Program-made: the position numbers and the translations under genes | Notes under the pieces: model-generated | The model's database searches: none | What the model was told of the DNA's origin: nothing | Seen by the model: only the letters and a program-made list of their open reading frames with translations | Assembly: GCA_903871935.1 (NCBI GenBank) | Contig: CAIQIQ010000006.1 | Span: 59,618-123,617 of the forward strand | Length of the DNA: 64,000 bases | From: an uncultured Phycisphaerales bacterium | GTDB taxonomy: Bacteria > Planctomycetota > Phycisphaerae > Tepidisphaerales > Tepidisphaeraceae | Reading direction: 5' to 3' | In this document: piece by piece, positions 17,629-26,718 of the stretch | Position numbering within the stretch: the stretch's first letter is position 1 | How the letters are laid out: every line of letters starts with the position of its first letter

Positions 17629-18225
17629 ATGAAAGCATCGATTATCCTGGCGCACCCGAATCCGAAGAGCTTTAACCACGCTATCGCGGCGACCAGCGGC
17701 GAGCAATTGCTAACCGCCGGCTGGACGGTGAATTGGCATGACCTGTACGCCGAACGGTTTGACCCGCTGCTCCCGGCCGAAGAACTGGCACGGGATGCCA
17801 CGCTGCCGCCGGAAATCAGGCGGCACTGCGACGAGATCGTTAGCGCCGACGCCATTGTGATTGTCCATCCGAACTGGTGGGGGCAGCCGCCAGCCATCCT
17901 GCGTGGCTGGCAGGATCGCGTGCTGCGGATGGGGATCGCCTATCGCTTCGGCGCCGACGGGGTGCCGATTGGGCTCTTGGCTGCAAAGTGGGCGATCGTC
18001 TTTACCACCTCCAATACACCCAGGGACAAGGAGATCGCTATGTTTGGCGATCCGCTGGAGAACCTGTGGACGCGATGCGTGCTGCAGTTCTGTGGGGTGC
18101 ACAACACCGTGCGGCGGAACTTCGAGGTGATCATCACCAGCAAGCCGGAAGAGCGGGCGCTATGGCTTGATGAAGCCCGTCAGATGGTGGCCGCCGCCGT
18201 GGCAGGGACAAGTGCCATACACTGA
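17629..18225 (+). CDS. Flavodoxin-like NAD(P)H quinone oxidoreductase
   Basis: A 198-residue protein of the MdaB/KefF/NQO1-type flavodoxin-2 fold. It has ASIILAHPNPKSFNHAI (FMN/FAD phosphate loop), VNWHDLYAERFDPLLP, the IVIVHPNWWGQPPAILRGWQ core, and GIAYRFG. The C-terminus CGVHNTVRRNFEVI is typical. It would reduce quinones with NAD(P)H by two electrons. It is convergent with mqnD (22-base spacer). Whether it is a stand-alone reductase or a transporter ancillary subunit (KefF-like) cannot be said; no kef gene is nearby. Confidence 0.8.
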   Translation: MKASIILAHPNPKSFNHAIAATSGEQLLTAGWTVNWHDLYAERFDPLLPAEELARDATLPPEIRRHCDEIVSADAIVIVHPNWWGQPPAILRGWQDRVLRMGIAYRFGADGVPIGLLAAKWAIVFTTSNTPRDKEIAMFGDPLENLWTRCVLQFCGVHNTVRRNFEVIITSKPEERALWLDEARQMVAAAVAGTSAIH

Positions 18226-18247
18226 GCAGGCGGATATGCAGCGCGAC

Positions 18248-19102
18248 TTACCGGGCTGTGACGAAGTCGATGTTCGCGGTGGCCGGGACGATGCCGGCGG
18301 CCGCCCCGTCGGCCAGCAGTCGGCGGATGGCTTCTTTGCCGCGGCTGCCGTAGTCAAGTGTCCAGTGGTTCACATACATGCCCACAAACTGGTCCGCCAG
18401 CAATCGATTCAAGTCCCGGCCAAACTGCAGTGCATATTCCACCGCCTGTGGACGATGGTCGAGGCTGTACTGGATCGATGCCTTGAGAATATCGGTCACC
18501 TCCTGCATCGTCTCTTGTCCCAGGTCGCGGCGAATGCAGTTGCCGCCGAGGGGCAGCGGAAGTCCAGTTCGTCCTTGCCACCACACGCCCAGATCCACCA
18601 CCAGGTGCAGCCCCATCTGCCGATAGGTGAGCTGGCCTTCATGGATGATCAGGCCCGCATCGCATTTCCCATCCTTCACGTACTGCGGGATCTGGTCGAA
18701 CATCACCACTTCATACTCAAACGCCTCGCCGGCCTTTCCCAGGCAAAGCTGTAACGCCAGGAATGCCGTGGTCAGTTTGCCCGGTATGGCGATCTTCTTG
18801 CCCTTCAGGTTGGCCCGGTCACACGGTTCGCGGGTGATCACCATCGGGCCATAGCCATCGCCCATCGATGCGCCGCAGCTAGTTAGAGCATACTTATCGG
18901 CCACGTAGGGGTAGGCATGGATGGAGATTGCGGTTATCTCCAGCTCACCTTTCATCGCCCGCTGGTTCAATGTCTGGATATCTTGCAGGACATGCTTGAA
19001 CCGATAGCGTCCCGAGGCGACCAGTTCTCTCGCCAGGCCATAGAACATGAAGGCATCATCGGGATCGGGGGAATGTCCAAGCTGTAGGAGCATCGTGTTC
19101 AT
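18248..19102 (-). CDS. mqnD: 1,4-dihydroxy-6-naphthoate synthase, futalosine menaquinone pathway
   Basis: A 284-residue MqnD-family protein with a periplasmic-binding-protein fold that converts cyclic de-hypoxanthinyl futalosine to 1,4-dihydroxy-6-naphthoate. Family markers are LGHSPDPDDAFMFYGLA at the N-terminus, DIQTLNQRAMKGELEITAIS, GPMVITREP, DAGLIIHEGQLTYRQMGL and PLPLGGNCIRRDL. The ATG giving MNTMLLQLGHSPD is preferred to one 30 codons upstream. mqnA, B and C are not in the window, so the pathway is scattered. Confidence 0.88.
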   Translation of the reverse strand: MNTMLLQLGHSPDPDDAFMFYGLARELVASGRYRFKHVLQDIQTLNQRAMKGELEITAISIHAYPYVADKYALTSCGASMGDGYGPMVITREPCDRANLKGKKIAIPGKLTTAFLALQLCLGKAGEAFEYEVVMFDQIPQYVKDGKCDAGLIIHEGQLTYRQMGLHLVVDLGVWWQGRTGLPLPLGGNCIRRDLGQETMQEVTDILKASIQYSLDHRPQAVEYALQFGRDLNRLLADQFVGMYVNHWTLDYGSRGKEAIRRLLADGAAAGIVPATANIDFVTAR

Positions 19103-19143
19103 GATCGTTGGTCCATCATAGAGATCAGGCGTAGAAAGCAAGC

Positions 19144-19216
19144 TTGTAGCGAGTGCGCAAGCACCCGATTGCATCGGCCAGCGGTACGACATAGCCGGCT
19201 TGCGCAGTCACTACAA
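19144..19216. repeat. Imperfect inverted repeat of the GTAGTGAC..GCGCAAGCC family, copy 1
   Basis: Arms 19144-19166 and 19193-19216 are imperfect complements of the sequence TTGTAGTGACTGCGCAAGCC. The same arm sequence forms a perfect 20-bp inverted repeat at 33193-33256. It sits between the protease gene and mqnD on the same strand. Confidence 0.6.
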
Positions 19217-19219
19217 ACC

Positions 19220-20017
19220 CTACTGTGGTGGCTTGTCCCAGGAATTCGTTGTGCTGCCGGGTTGTGGATTGGCCGGGGGAATCCAGGTGACGTTTGTAGC
19301 AGCGGGTGGCGGTGCGCGATTTGCCGCCTCGTTGGCTTGCCGAATGATCTGCCGCGAGATCTGATATCCAATCACTGCCCGCCACCCAATGAACACTGCC
19401 ACGATGTACGTATACGGCCCGAGGCCGAGCCATACCGCCAATCCAACGAGTCCGGCCGCGCCAACGAATCCAAGCACCGAAACGATTCGCAGAGCCTGCG
19501 CGTATCCAAGAACAAACCACAGCAGCGCGTGCAGAATCTGTCCGCCATCGAGTGGATAGATCGGAAGCATATTGAAGATCAGCAGCCCGAGGTTGATCTG
19601 GAACACCATCCAGATGTAACTCGCCAAGCTCGTATGCGGTGCAAACTGCCCCACATAGATCGCCGCGAAGAGCAACAACGGCAGCAGTATGATATTGACC
19701 AGCGGCCCGGCGAAGATGGCCCACAGCACCGCGCCGGGACGATGGGGCGGATCCACAAACGCCACGCCGCCCAGTGGCCAGAGCATGATTGTATCCGCCT
19801 TGCCGCCTACCGAGAGCGTTGCCAAGGCATGGCCAAACTCGTGCAGCAAAACGATCGCGAATAGCGAACCATATTCCAGAGCGAACCAGAGCGCGGATGG
19901 ATAGACCGACCTCCGGTACTGGTACTGCAGGTATGCCACCAGCAGCCACGACCAGTGCACGAATACGGTAATGCCAAACAGGCGAAACAGGCGTAGTGAT
20001 CCATTGCGTGAGACCAT
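19220..20017 (-). CDS. Site-2-protease-type (M50 family) membrane metalloprotease
   Basis: A 265-residue polytopic membrane zinc protease that cuts substrates within the membrane. The zinc motif HEFGH is at 59-63 (AIVLLHEFGHAL), and the third ligand is in NMLPIYPLDGGQ (149-160). GPLVNIILLPLL and five to six membrane helices fit the SpoIVFB-like class. The Pro-rich C-terminus (APPPAATNVTWIPPANPQPG) is cytosolic. No PDZ or CBS domain is present. The frame runs open far upstream into pspA, but MVSRNGSLRLFRLFGITVFV is the natural start. It is divergent from pspA. Confidence 0.85.
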   Translation of the reverse strand: MVSRNGSLRLFRLFGITVFVHWSWLLVAYLQYQYRRSVYPSALWFALEYGSLFAIVLLHEFGHALATLSVGGKADTIMLWPLGGVAFVDPPHRPGAVLWAIFAGPLVNIILLPLLLFAAIYVGQFAPHTSLASYIWMVFQINLGLLIFNMLPIYPLDGGQILHALLWFVLGYAQALRIVSVLGFVGAAGLVGLAVWLGLGPYTYIVAVFIGWRAVIGYQISRQIIRQANEAANRAPPPAATNVTWIPPANPQPGSTTNSWDKPPQ

Positions 20018-20155
20018 CCCATAAGCTTTGCGGGGATCGGTTCCAGAAGCAAGCGGCGGATTCAAGTAGTTCCAAAGGCTTTTGCAGGTTATACTTGCGG
20101 TTGAGTGCGGCGTAACCGATGATGTGGCATACCAGGACTTGAAGGGAAGAGCGAT

Positions 20156-20908
20156 ATGGCCATCTTCGCACGAATCAGCAGGTTGGTGAAGGGTTTTGTC
20201 GGGCTGTTCATCTCCGGAATCGAGGAGCGCAACCCCGAAGCGCTGATGGATGCCGCCCGCCAGGAATTCCGTGATCGCATGGCGCAATACAACATGGCGC
20301 TGGCACGGATGGCCGGTGTGGCCGAGCGCCTTAAGGCGCAGATCAAAACCAAGGCTAACAAGGCCCAGGAACTGGAGCGCCGCGTGCTCGCCAATCACCG
20401 GGCGGGCAACCTGCAGCTTGCAGGCTCTCTCGCCCGCGAGTTGCAGGAGATCAAGGTCGATCTGCAGGCTGACACATCCGAATTGCAGGAAACGGAAGAG
20501 GCCTATCAGGCGAATCTGCGCCAGGCGAAGGTGGCGCAACAGGAGTTTGACGAGAAGATTCGTCGCCTGGAAAAGCAAATGTCCCAGGTCAAGATCAAGG
20601 AAGCTCAGGCTGAAGCCGCTTCGGCGCTGGGCAACGTCGCCTTCAAAGTCGGCGACCTGGGCGACACGATGAAGACCGTCGAGGAAGTGCTCAATAAACG
20701 CTACGAGCAGTCGGCCGGCAAGGCCCGCCTGGCTCACGACATGGTCGATATCGACCGTCTCAACGAGAAGGAAACCGAGCGCAAGGCGCTTGAGCAGACC
20801 GCCCTCGCCGAATTCCTCGCCAGCCAGGGCATCTCGACCGCCACCGAGGCGCCGACCGCCGCGACCCAGAAGGAAATGGGACCGGCGCAGCCCCAGGCGA
20901 ACGGGTAA
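20156..20908 (+). CDS. pspA: PspA/IM30 (Vipp1-like) membrane-stress protein
   Basis: A 250-residue coiled-coil protein of the phage-shock/ESCRT-III-like group that coats and protects the cytoplasmic membrane. It starts with an amphipathic helix (FARISRLVKGFVGLFISGIE) typical of Vipp1/PspA, then long heptad-rich helices (residues about 25-225) and an Ala/Thr/Gln-rich tail. No pspBC or pspF partner is seen; the divergent neighbour is a membrane protease gene. A strong terminator follows at 20959-21002. Confidence 0.85.
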   Translation: MAIFARISRLVKGFVGLFISGIEERNPEALMDAARQEFRDRMAQYNMALARMAGVAERLKAQIKTKANKAQELERRVLANHRAGNLQLAGSLARELQEIKVDLQADTSELQETEEAYQANLRQAKVAQQEFDEKIRRLEKQMSQVKIKEAQAEAASALGNVAFKVGDLGDTMKTVEEVLNKRYEQSAGKARLAHDMVDIDRLNEKETERKALEQTALAEFLASQGISTATEAPTAATQKEMGPAQPQANG

Positions 20909-20958
20909 GGCGATCCGTTCTCATCACCCGCCACGGCGGGCAAGCTGTGCGACGAAGC

Positions 20959-21002
20959 AACGACGCAGACGACGAAGAGATGGATTCGTCGTCTGCGTCG
21001 TT
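20959..21002 (+). terminator. Rho-independent terminator after pspA
   Basis: An 18-bp perfect stem (20959-20976 and 20985-21002) with an 8-base loop GAGATGGA, followed by TTGTTGCT. The final Ts of the stem continue into the T-rich tail. It is placed 50 bases after the pspA stop. Confidence 0.85.
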
Positions 21003-21127
21003 TTGTTGCTCCAACGCGGCGCCATTTGGCATTCAGACAGAGCCCGGCAAAACGTCCGACGTGCGAAGTGAATAAACGCGGGCAGTGACTGCGTCCGTAT
21101 AGTCAGAACACCTACAGGAGATGATGC

Positions 21128-22408
21128 ATGAGGCGAATTGCGACGGTCATGACATTGTTGGCGGGTCTTTCCACGATGACGGCGATGGCGCAAGACAGGC
21201 CACCACAAGGCGGCGCTCCGCAGGACCGCCCGCCGCGGGAACGACGGCCACAGGACAACGCCAAACGGTATTCGATCGAGCAAGCCACATCCGACAAAGC
21301 GCAACTCAACACGATCGCCTTCGATGGCCTGGCATTCCTTACGGGTGACTTCGGCATGGATACATTCCTGCCGCCGGGAAAAGTTTGCGATTACTTCGGG
21401 TTCCAGTACATGCGCGACATCGACGCCAAGGAGGGTGGGCACAACACCTCCTTCCTGACGCAGATCGCCAACAACATGCTTGCCATCCTCGACGATAGCC
21501 AGAAGGCGCAACTGCTGGCCCTGGGTCAGGCGCAGGGACACGATATCGAACGTTTTGCCGAGATGCGCTTTCCGCTGATTAAGGCGTTCCGTCGCAATCT
21601 GGAGGGCGACATTCCCGCCGGCAGCAAGGGGCTGAACCGGGATGCAGTGATGAAATACTCGGCCGACCTGTACGAACTGGATGGCCGGCTTGGAATCCAG
21701 CGGGCGAAGGTCATGGGCGGCATCATCCGCGGCCTGAGTGACCAGCAGAAAGCCGCGCTGGCGAAACTGAAGTTCGGTGATTCACGTACCTGGCCGGATG
21801 TGCCGGAGCAACTGGATCGGCGCAGCATGTCGCATGAGGTCGACGTCGCGGTGATGACCTATGCCAGCGAGATGTTCGCCTGGTATGCCGGATCGCTGGA
21901 GGCCGACATCTATTTCTGTCCCGAGCGGCATGGGATGTACTTCGGCGGTTTTGGCATGAAGACCGCGCCAGCCATGGGCAAACAAAACTACTCGATCAGC
22001 ACAGCGCTCACCGGCAATAGCGGCGAAGCATTCCTGGCCACCCTCACCGATGCGCAGCGGAAGCAGATCACCAGCCTGATCGACCTGCAGCGCAAGGACC
22101 TCACGGAGATCGTCAAAACCCGCCGGGAAATCGCTACCGAGTTGCGGCGATTCCAGAAAGGTGAGTCCGCCGACCAGGCAAAGGTGCTGTCTCTGTCACG
22201 GCGATATGGCGAATTGGATGGTGAGATGGCGTATCTCTACGCCACGGCGTTTGGCAATGTCGGCAAGACGCTGACCGCGCAACAGAAACAGACGCTTGCC
22301 AGCATGCGCAAAGTCGATCCATCCGAACCCACGGGCCCGTTCCTTTATTCCGATCCGATCGATATGCCGGAGATCGCGAAAACAGACTCCTTGTTTGGAG
22401 TGCAGTGA
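21128..22408 (+). CDS. Exported protein of unknown function, possibly Spy/CpxP-like
   Basis: A 426-residue protein with a signal peptide (MRRIATVMTLLAGLSTMTAMAQ, cleavage after AMA) and a basic Pro/Arg-rich stretch (residues 22-46). The rest is helical with repeated LT..Q-type phrases (LSDQQKAALAKLKFG, LTDAQRKQITSLIDL, LTAQQKQTLASMRK), reminiscent of the LTxxQ repeats of Spy/CpxP periplasmic chaperones, but the protein is far longer. It forms a co-directional group with the next three genes, all exported or membrane-anchored. Function not assigned. Confidence 0.7.
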   Translation: MRRIATVMTLLAGLSTMTAMAQDRPPQGGAPQDRPPRERRPQDNAKRYSIEQATSDKAQLNTIAFDGLAFLTGDFGMDTFLPPGKVCDYFGFQYMRDIDAKEGGHNTSFLTQIANNMLAILDDSQKAQLLALGQAQGHDIERFAEMRFPLIKAFRRNLEGDIPAGSKGLNRDAVMKYSADLYELDGRLGIQRAKVMGGIIRGLSDQQKAALAKLKFGDSRTWPDVPEQLDRRSMSHEVDVAVMTYASEMFAWYAGSLEADIYFCPERHGMYFGGFGMKTAPAMGKQNYSISTALTGNSGEAFLATLTDAQRKQITSLIDLQRKDLTEIVKTRREIATELRRFQKGESADQAKVLSLSRRYGELDGEMAYLYATAFGNVGKTLTAQQKQTLASMRKVDPSEPTGPFLYSDPIDMPEIAKTDSLFGVQ

Positions 22409-22534
22409 GCGGCTCGATATCGATGTCACCTGCGGCGATTTGGGTAACTCAATCGTGAAATAGTGTTTCTTTATGCACGGTCCGATGTGGGCCGTCTACA
22501 GCCAGATGAAGTCCTTAGGAACAGGAGAAGTACC

Positions 22535-22942
22535 ATGAAGGGAACGAGATTACTGCTTTGCACGTTATTGGTCCTGGGTATCGCCGCTACGATGGCGCTC
22601 GCTCAGCAAGGAGCCGGGAGAGGTCCAGGAGGTGGAGGTGGTGGAGGGGGCGCGGGTGGACCGGGGGCGGGCGGCGGCCAGGGCATGATGCAAGGTGGCG
22701 GCCCACCTATGGGCATGCGCGGCGGCCCGTCAGAGGGCACGGCCGTGACGGCGACGGAGAAGTACCTGTTCATCGTTCGCGGAAATACGGTGTTTCAGTT
22801 GGACATCACCACTCTGGAGATCATCAAGCAGAAGGAACTTCCCGAGCCGGAACGCAGAGGACCTGGTGGACAGGGGCAGGGGCGAGCAGCGCGTCAGCGC
22901 CCGCCAGTTGAAGGCGATGCAGGCGGCGACAAGCAGCAGTAG
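22535..22942 (+). CDS. Small exported glycine-rich protein
   Basis: A 135-residue protein: signal peptide (MKGTRLLLCTLLVLGIAATM, then ALA), a Gly/Met-rich low-complexity segment (about 26-65), a short strand-like core TEKYLFIVRGNTVFQLDITT and ELPEPERR, and a Gly/Arg/Pro tail. The core resembles the WD/propeller-like 'YLFIVRGNTVFQFDA' phrase seen in small planctomycete exported proteins of unknown role. CAGGAGAAG supplies the ribosome binding site. Function unknown. Confidence 0.6.
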   Translation: MKGTRLLLCTLLVLGIAATMALAQQGAGRGPGGGGGGGGAGGPGAGGGQGMMQGGGPPMGMRGGPSEGTAVTATEKYLFIVRGNTVFQLDITTLEIIKQKELPEPERRGPGGQGQGRAARQRPPVEGDAGGDKQQ

Positions 22943-23050
22943 GCAATAGCCAAATCCCCGCGCCAGAAGATGGCAACCGCAGTTCCACGGCTATTGCTTT
23001 GACCATCCGTGCAACGGCAGTGAGCTTCAGGTTCAACGGAGCCAGATGTG

Positions 23051-23719
23051 ATGAAACCAACTTCCAAGTCCGTTGGACCTGGCTCACCCAGGGTTTGTTG
23101 CCGCTGGCCGATGTGGGCACTCCTGGCGATCGTCCTCGCGGTAGGCGGCGGCGTTGTCCTGCTTATGCAGGGCCGGACTGGGCAGATAGCCCGGGTTGGC
23201 AGCGGCACGATGGTGTTGCGCAGCCCTGAGGTGGCCGACGGTGGACCGTTGCCAAAGGATTACACCGGCGATGGCACCAGCAGCACACTCCCACTGGAAT
23301 GGAGCGGCGCGCCGAAGGGAACGAAGAGTTTCGCGCTCATCATGCACCATGTGGCGCCGGACCAAGTCAAATGGTACTGGCTGCTCTACAACATTCCGGC
23401 CGACCTGAAGGGCCTGCCAAAGAATGTCAAAGGCATTGGCACGTTGGGCAACAATAGCGTTAACGGCCGGACCGAATATGCGCCGCCACACTCAAAAGGT
23501 CCGGGGCCAAAGACATATACTTACACGCTCTATGCCTTGTCGGCCCCGCCCAGGATCACGGTCGAGCCAGCGCAGGTGAATCGTGATGTGCTGCTGGCGG
23601 CCACGGAGGGCCTGATCCTCGACACTGCTGAGCTTCACGTGGTCTATACGCGGTTTCCCGAGCCTGGTGGTAACGTTGTCCGGGAAGCGGATCCGCCGCC
23701 GCCTGGTGATGGGAACTAA
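23051..23719 (+). CDS. Membrane-anchored PEBP (YbhB/YbcL, Raf kinase inhibitor-like) protein
   Basis: A 222-residue protein with one N-terminal membrane helix (about 18-40) and a phosphatidylethanolamine-binding-protein domain: SPEVADGGPLPKDYTGDG, LPLEWSGAPKGTKSFALIMH, the WYWLLYNIPADLKGLPKN strand, GRTEYAPPHSKGPGPKTYTY and a DTAELHVVYTR end. The usual DPDAP ligand loop is altered to HHVAPDQ. The fold is secure; the ligand and role of bacterial members are unclear. A GTG just before the ATG is an alternative start. Confidence 0.82.
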   Translation: MKPTSKSVGPGSPRVCCRWPMWALLAIVLAVGGGVVLLMQGRTGQIARVGSGTMVLRSPEVADGGPLPKDYTGDGTSSTLPLEWSGAPKGTKSFALIMHHVAPDQVKWYWLLYNIPADLKGLPKNVKGIGTLGNNSVNGRTEYAPPHSKGPGPKTYTYTLYALSAPPRITVEPAQVNRDVLLAATEGLILDTAELHVVYTRFPEPGGNVVREADPPPPGDGN

Positions 23720-23731
23720 AGGAGTCTGTTC

Positions 23732-26635
23732 ATGGCTTCTGTAGCGCGACATCTGGTTCCGGCCGCGTGTGTGTCGATTCTACTGAGTGCGCTGTTGCCC
23801 ATGGCGGCGATGGCTCAAGGATCGTCCCAGCCGCACCAACCCGCCGTGTCCGTGCCTCCGCATCCAACAGATGTCATTCTGGGCCGGCCGGCCGACACCT
23901 CTGTCGTCCTCAGCATCCTTCGATGCGACAGCGACATCACTGCCACCGTCGCGTATGGCACCAAGTCCGACCAGCCCTCCAACCGCACCGAGGCCCTGCA
24001 ATGCCGCAAAGACCAGGTCCGTGAAGTCGTCCTCGACAAGCTCAAGCCCGACACGCTCTACTACTACCGCCTCAACGACACTTCCACCGACCGGGCCCTC
24101 GCCGAAGGCTCCTTTCACACCCAGCGGCCGCACGGCAGCAGCTTCACGTTTACCATTACCGCCGATTCCCATCTCGACCAGAACACCGACCTATCTCTCT
24201 ATCAGCGCACGCTTGCCAACGCCCTGGCCGATTCCCCCGACTTCCACATTGATCTCGGTGACACCTTCATGACCGAGAAGCACGAAAGCCGCCAGAATGC
24301 CGCCGGGCAGTACCTCGCCCAGCGCTTTTACTTCGGCCAGCTTTGCCGGTCCGCACCCCTGTTCCTTGTTGTTGGCAATCACGATGGCGAAGAAGCCAAA
24401 CTGGCACGCGGCGGGGGGCGCCTCGATGTTGGCGGTGAAAGCGTGGCCGTTTGGGCCAACACCACGCGCACTCGCTACTTCCCCAACCCCATCCCCGATA
24501 GCTTCTACACCGGCAACACAAAGACCCAGTCCCAGACCGCTCACCTCCAGGACTACTACGCATGGGAATGGGGCGATGCGCTCTTCGTCGTCCTTGATCC
24601 CTACTGGTCCTCTTCCGCTCGCCGCGCTGACGACCGTTGGGGGCTCTCACTTGGCTCCGTCCAACACGCTTGGCTGAAAAAGACGCTCGAATCCAGCAAG
24701 GCCCGCTACAAGTTCATCTTCATCCACCAGCTCATCGGCGGCCTCGACGAGCAGGGCCGTGGCGGCATCGAAGCTGCCTCCTTCGGCGAGTGGGGTGGCA
24801 AGAACGCCGATGGCACCGATGGCTTTAAGGACCATCGCCCGGCCAAGGATGGTTGGGACATGCCCATCCACCAACTTCTCGTCCGCAACCAGGTATCCGC
24901 CGTCTTCCACGGCCACGACCATCTCTTCGCCCGCCAGGAACTCGATGGCGTCATCTACCAGGAAGTTCCCCAGCCCGGTGCTGTCTCACGCCGACAGGAT
25001 TCCGCTTCCGAGTACGGCTACCGCAGCGGCGTCATCCTTACCAGCTCAGGTCATATGCGCATTACGGTTACTCCGCAAAGGATCACCGCAGACTACGTTC
25101 GCGCCCGCCTGCCGCGGGATGAGCGAACCGGCGACAGCAACCGCCAGGTTGCCTACTCCTACACTATCGGCGATACCATCTCACCGCTTACCACGGCTCC
25201 AGCGCCTCCACCCCCACCCGCACGTGCCGACCGGCGCAATCGTCCGCCCCGCCGCGACAATCCAGACCCATCCGTTCCCGCCGAGGCGGCCGCCCTCAAG
25301 TCCCTCTCCTGCATCCTCGGCCGTCCAACCGATTCTTCCATGACCATCAGCATCTGCGCTGCCGAAAGACTCGAAGCGTATATCGACTACGGTCTTGCCT
25401 CGGGCAACTACCCGCAGAAGACTCCCGCCATGACTCTCTCTGCCGGAGAGCCCGCTGATGTTTGGCTTGGCAAGCTTCCCCCTGACAAGCAGTGCTTCTA
25501 TCAACTCCGCTACCGCAAACCGTCCGAGCAGGCTTTCCGTTCTGGCGAAGAACGCTCGTTCCACACCCAGCGTGCCCCGGGCAGCCCGTTTGTGTTCGAG
25601 ATCCAGGGCGACTCTCACCCCGAGCGCCCCCAGATGTTTGACTCCGCCCTATATGTCCAGACCCTGCGCGCTGCCGCGGCGGACCATCCCGACTTCTACA
25701 TGCTTATTGGTGACGACTTCAGTGTTGATACCCTCCGCAGCATCAACGCGCAGACCGTTACCGGGAGATATACCCTTCAACGTCCATTCCTGGCATTGGT
25801 CGGCCAGTCATCACCGCTGTTCCTGGTCAACGGCAATCACGAACAGGCGGCCGCCTATAACCTCGATGGCACGCCAAACAACGTTGCCGTCTGGGCCCAG
25901 AACGCCCGCAATCTCTACTTCCCCCAGCCCGCGCCCGATGCGTTCTATACCGGCGACGCCAAACCCGTTGAGCAAATCGGCCTGCTCCGCGACTTTTATA
26001 CTTGGACATGGGGCGATGCTCTCTTTGTCGTCATTGACCCGTACTGGCACTCAAGCCAGCCGGTGGACAACACCCTGAGCGGCGATCCCAAAGGATCTCG
26101 CGATCTCTGGAACGTCACTCTCGGCGATGACCAGTATCAATGGCTGAAGAAGACACTCCAGACGAGTAAAGCTCGCTACAAGTTTGTCTTCGCCCACCAC
26201 GTCATGGGCACCGGCCGCGGCGGCATCGAAGAAGCCGGCCTGTACGAATGGGGTGGAAATAACAGGAGGGGAGTTAACGAATTCCCGACCAAACGTCCCG
26301 GCTGGGACCTGCCCATTCATCAGCTCATGGCAAGAACCGGCGTGAGCATCTTCTTCCAGGGCCACGACCACATCTTTGCCCATCAACAGCTCGACGGCGT
26401 CGTCTACCAGACGCTTCCCGTCCCGGCCGATACCAACTACAGCTTCTACAACAAAGAGTCCTACCGCTCCGGCGACATCCTGCCTGGCGCGGGCCGCGTC
26501 AGAGTGACTGTCTCGCCTCAATTCGTCCGCGTGGAATATCTCCGCTCCTACCTGCCCAACGATGCCACCGTGCAGCACCCCGACGGCGAAGTTGCTTTCA
26601 GCTACGAGATCTCGGCTCCGGGCGCGCATAAGTAG
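23732..26635 (+). CDS. Exported protein with two tandem metallophosphoesterase units
   Basis: A 967-residue exported protein with a signal peptide (to about residue 29, AMA). Unit 1 (about 45-480) has a fibronectin-like purple-acid-phosphatase N-domain (ILGRPADTSVVLSILRCDSD) and metallophosphoesterase motifs DSH (145-147), GDTF (176-179), GNHDGE, FIHQ and GHDHLF. After a Pro/Arg linker, unit 2 (about 517-967) repeats the plan: ILGRPTDSSMTISI, GDSH, GDDF, NGNHEQ, FAHHVMG and GHDHIFAHQ. Both units keep their metal ligands and should be active phosphatases or diesterases. Twelve bases separate it from the PEBP gene. The substrate is not deducible. Confidence 0.85.
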   Translation: MASVARHLVPAACVSILLSALLPMAAMAQGSSQPHQPAVSVPPHPTDVILGRPADTSVVLSILRCDSDITATVAYGTKSDQPSNRTEALQCRKDQVREVVLDKLKPDTLYYYRLNDTSTDRALAEGSFHTQRPHGSSFTFTITADSHLDQNTDLSLYQRTLANALADSPDFHIDLGDTFMTEKHESRQNAAGQYLAQRFYFGQLCRSAPLFLVVGNHDGEEAKLARGGGRLDVGGESVAVWANTTRTRYFPNPIPDSFYTGNTKTQSQTAHLQDYYAWEWGDALFVVLDPYWSSSARRADDRWGLSLGSVQHAWLKKTLESSKARYKFIFIHQLIGGLDEQGRGGIEAASFGEWGGKNADGTDGFKDHRPAKDGWDMPIHQLLVRNQVSAVFHGHDHLFARQELDGVIYQEVPQPGAVSRRQDSASEYGYRSGVILTSSGHMRITVTPQRITADYVRARLPRDERTGDSNRQVAYSYTIGDTISPLTTAPAPPPPPARADRRNRPPRRDNPDPSVPAEAAALKSLSCILGRPTDSSMTISICAAERLEAYIDYGLASGNYPQKTPAMTLSAGEPADVWLGKLPPDKQCFYQLRYRKPSEQAFRSGEERSFHTQRAPGSPFVFEIQGDSHPERPQMFDSALYVQTLRAAAADHPDFYMLIGDDFSVDTLRSINAQTVTGRYTLQRPFLALVGQSSPLFLVNGNHEQAAAYNLDGTPNNVAVWAQNARNLYFPQPAPDAFYTGDAKPVEQIGLLRDFYTWTWGDALFVVIDPYWHSSQPVDNTLSGDPKGSRDLWNVTLGDDQYQWLKKTLQTSKARYKFVFAHHVMGTGRGGIEEAGLYEWGGNNRRGVNEFPTKRPGWDLPIHQLMARTGVSIFFQGHDHIFAHQQLDGVVYQTLPVPADTNYSFYNKESYRSGDILPGAGRVRVTVSPQFVRVEYLRSYLPNDATVQHPDGEVAFSYEISAPGAHK

Positions 26636-26718
26636 CATAGCCTCTTGAGGATGCTTCTTACGATAGCGGAGCCGTTGGTCCGCAGGACATGGCCCCATCC
26701 GTCGTGGTCGGCGCCCTC

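Noticed and set aside
20018..20737. Extended 505-residue version of the M50 protease reading into pspA
   Set aside because: The extra 240 residues are the antisense of pspA; the membrane protease begins naturally at 20017.
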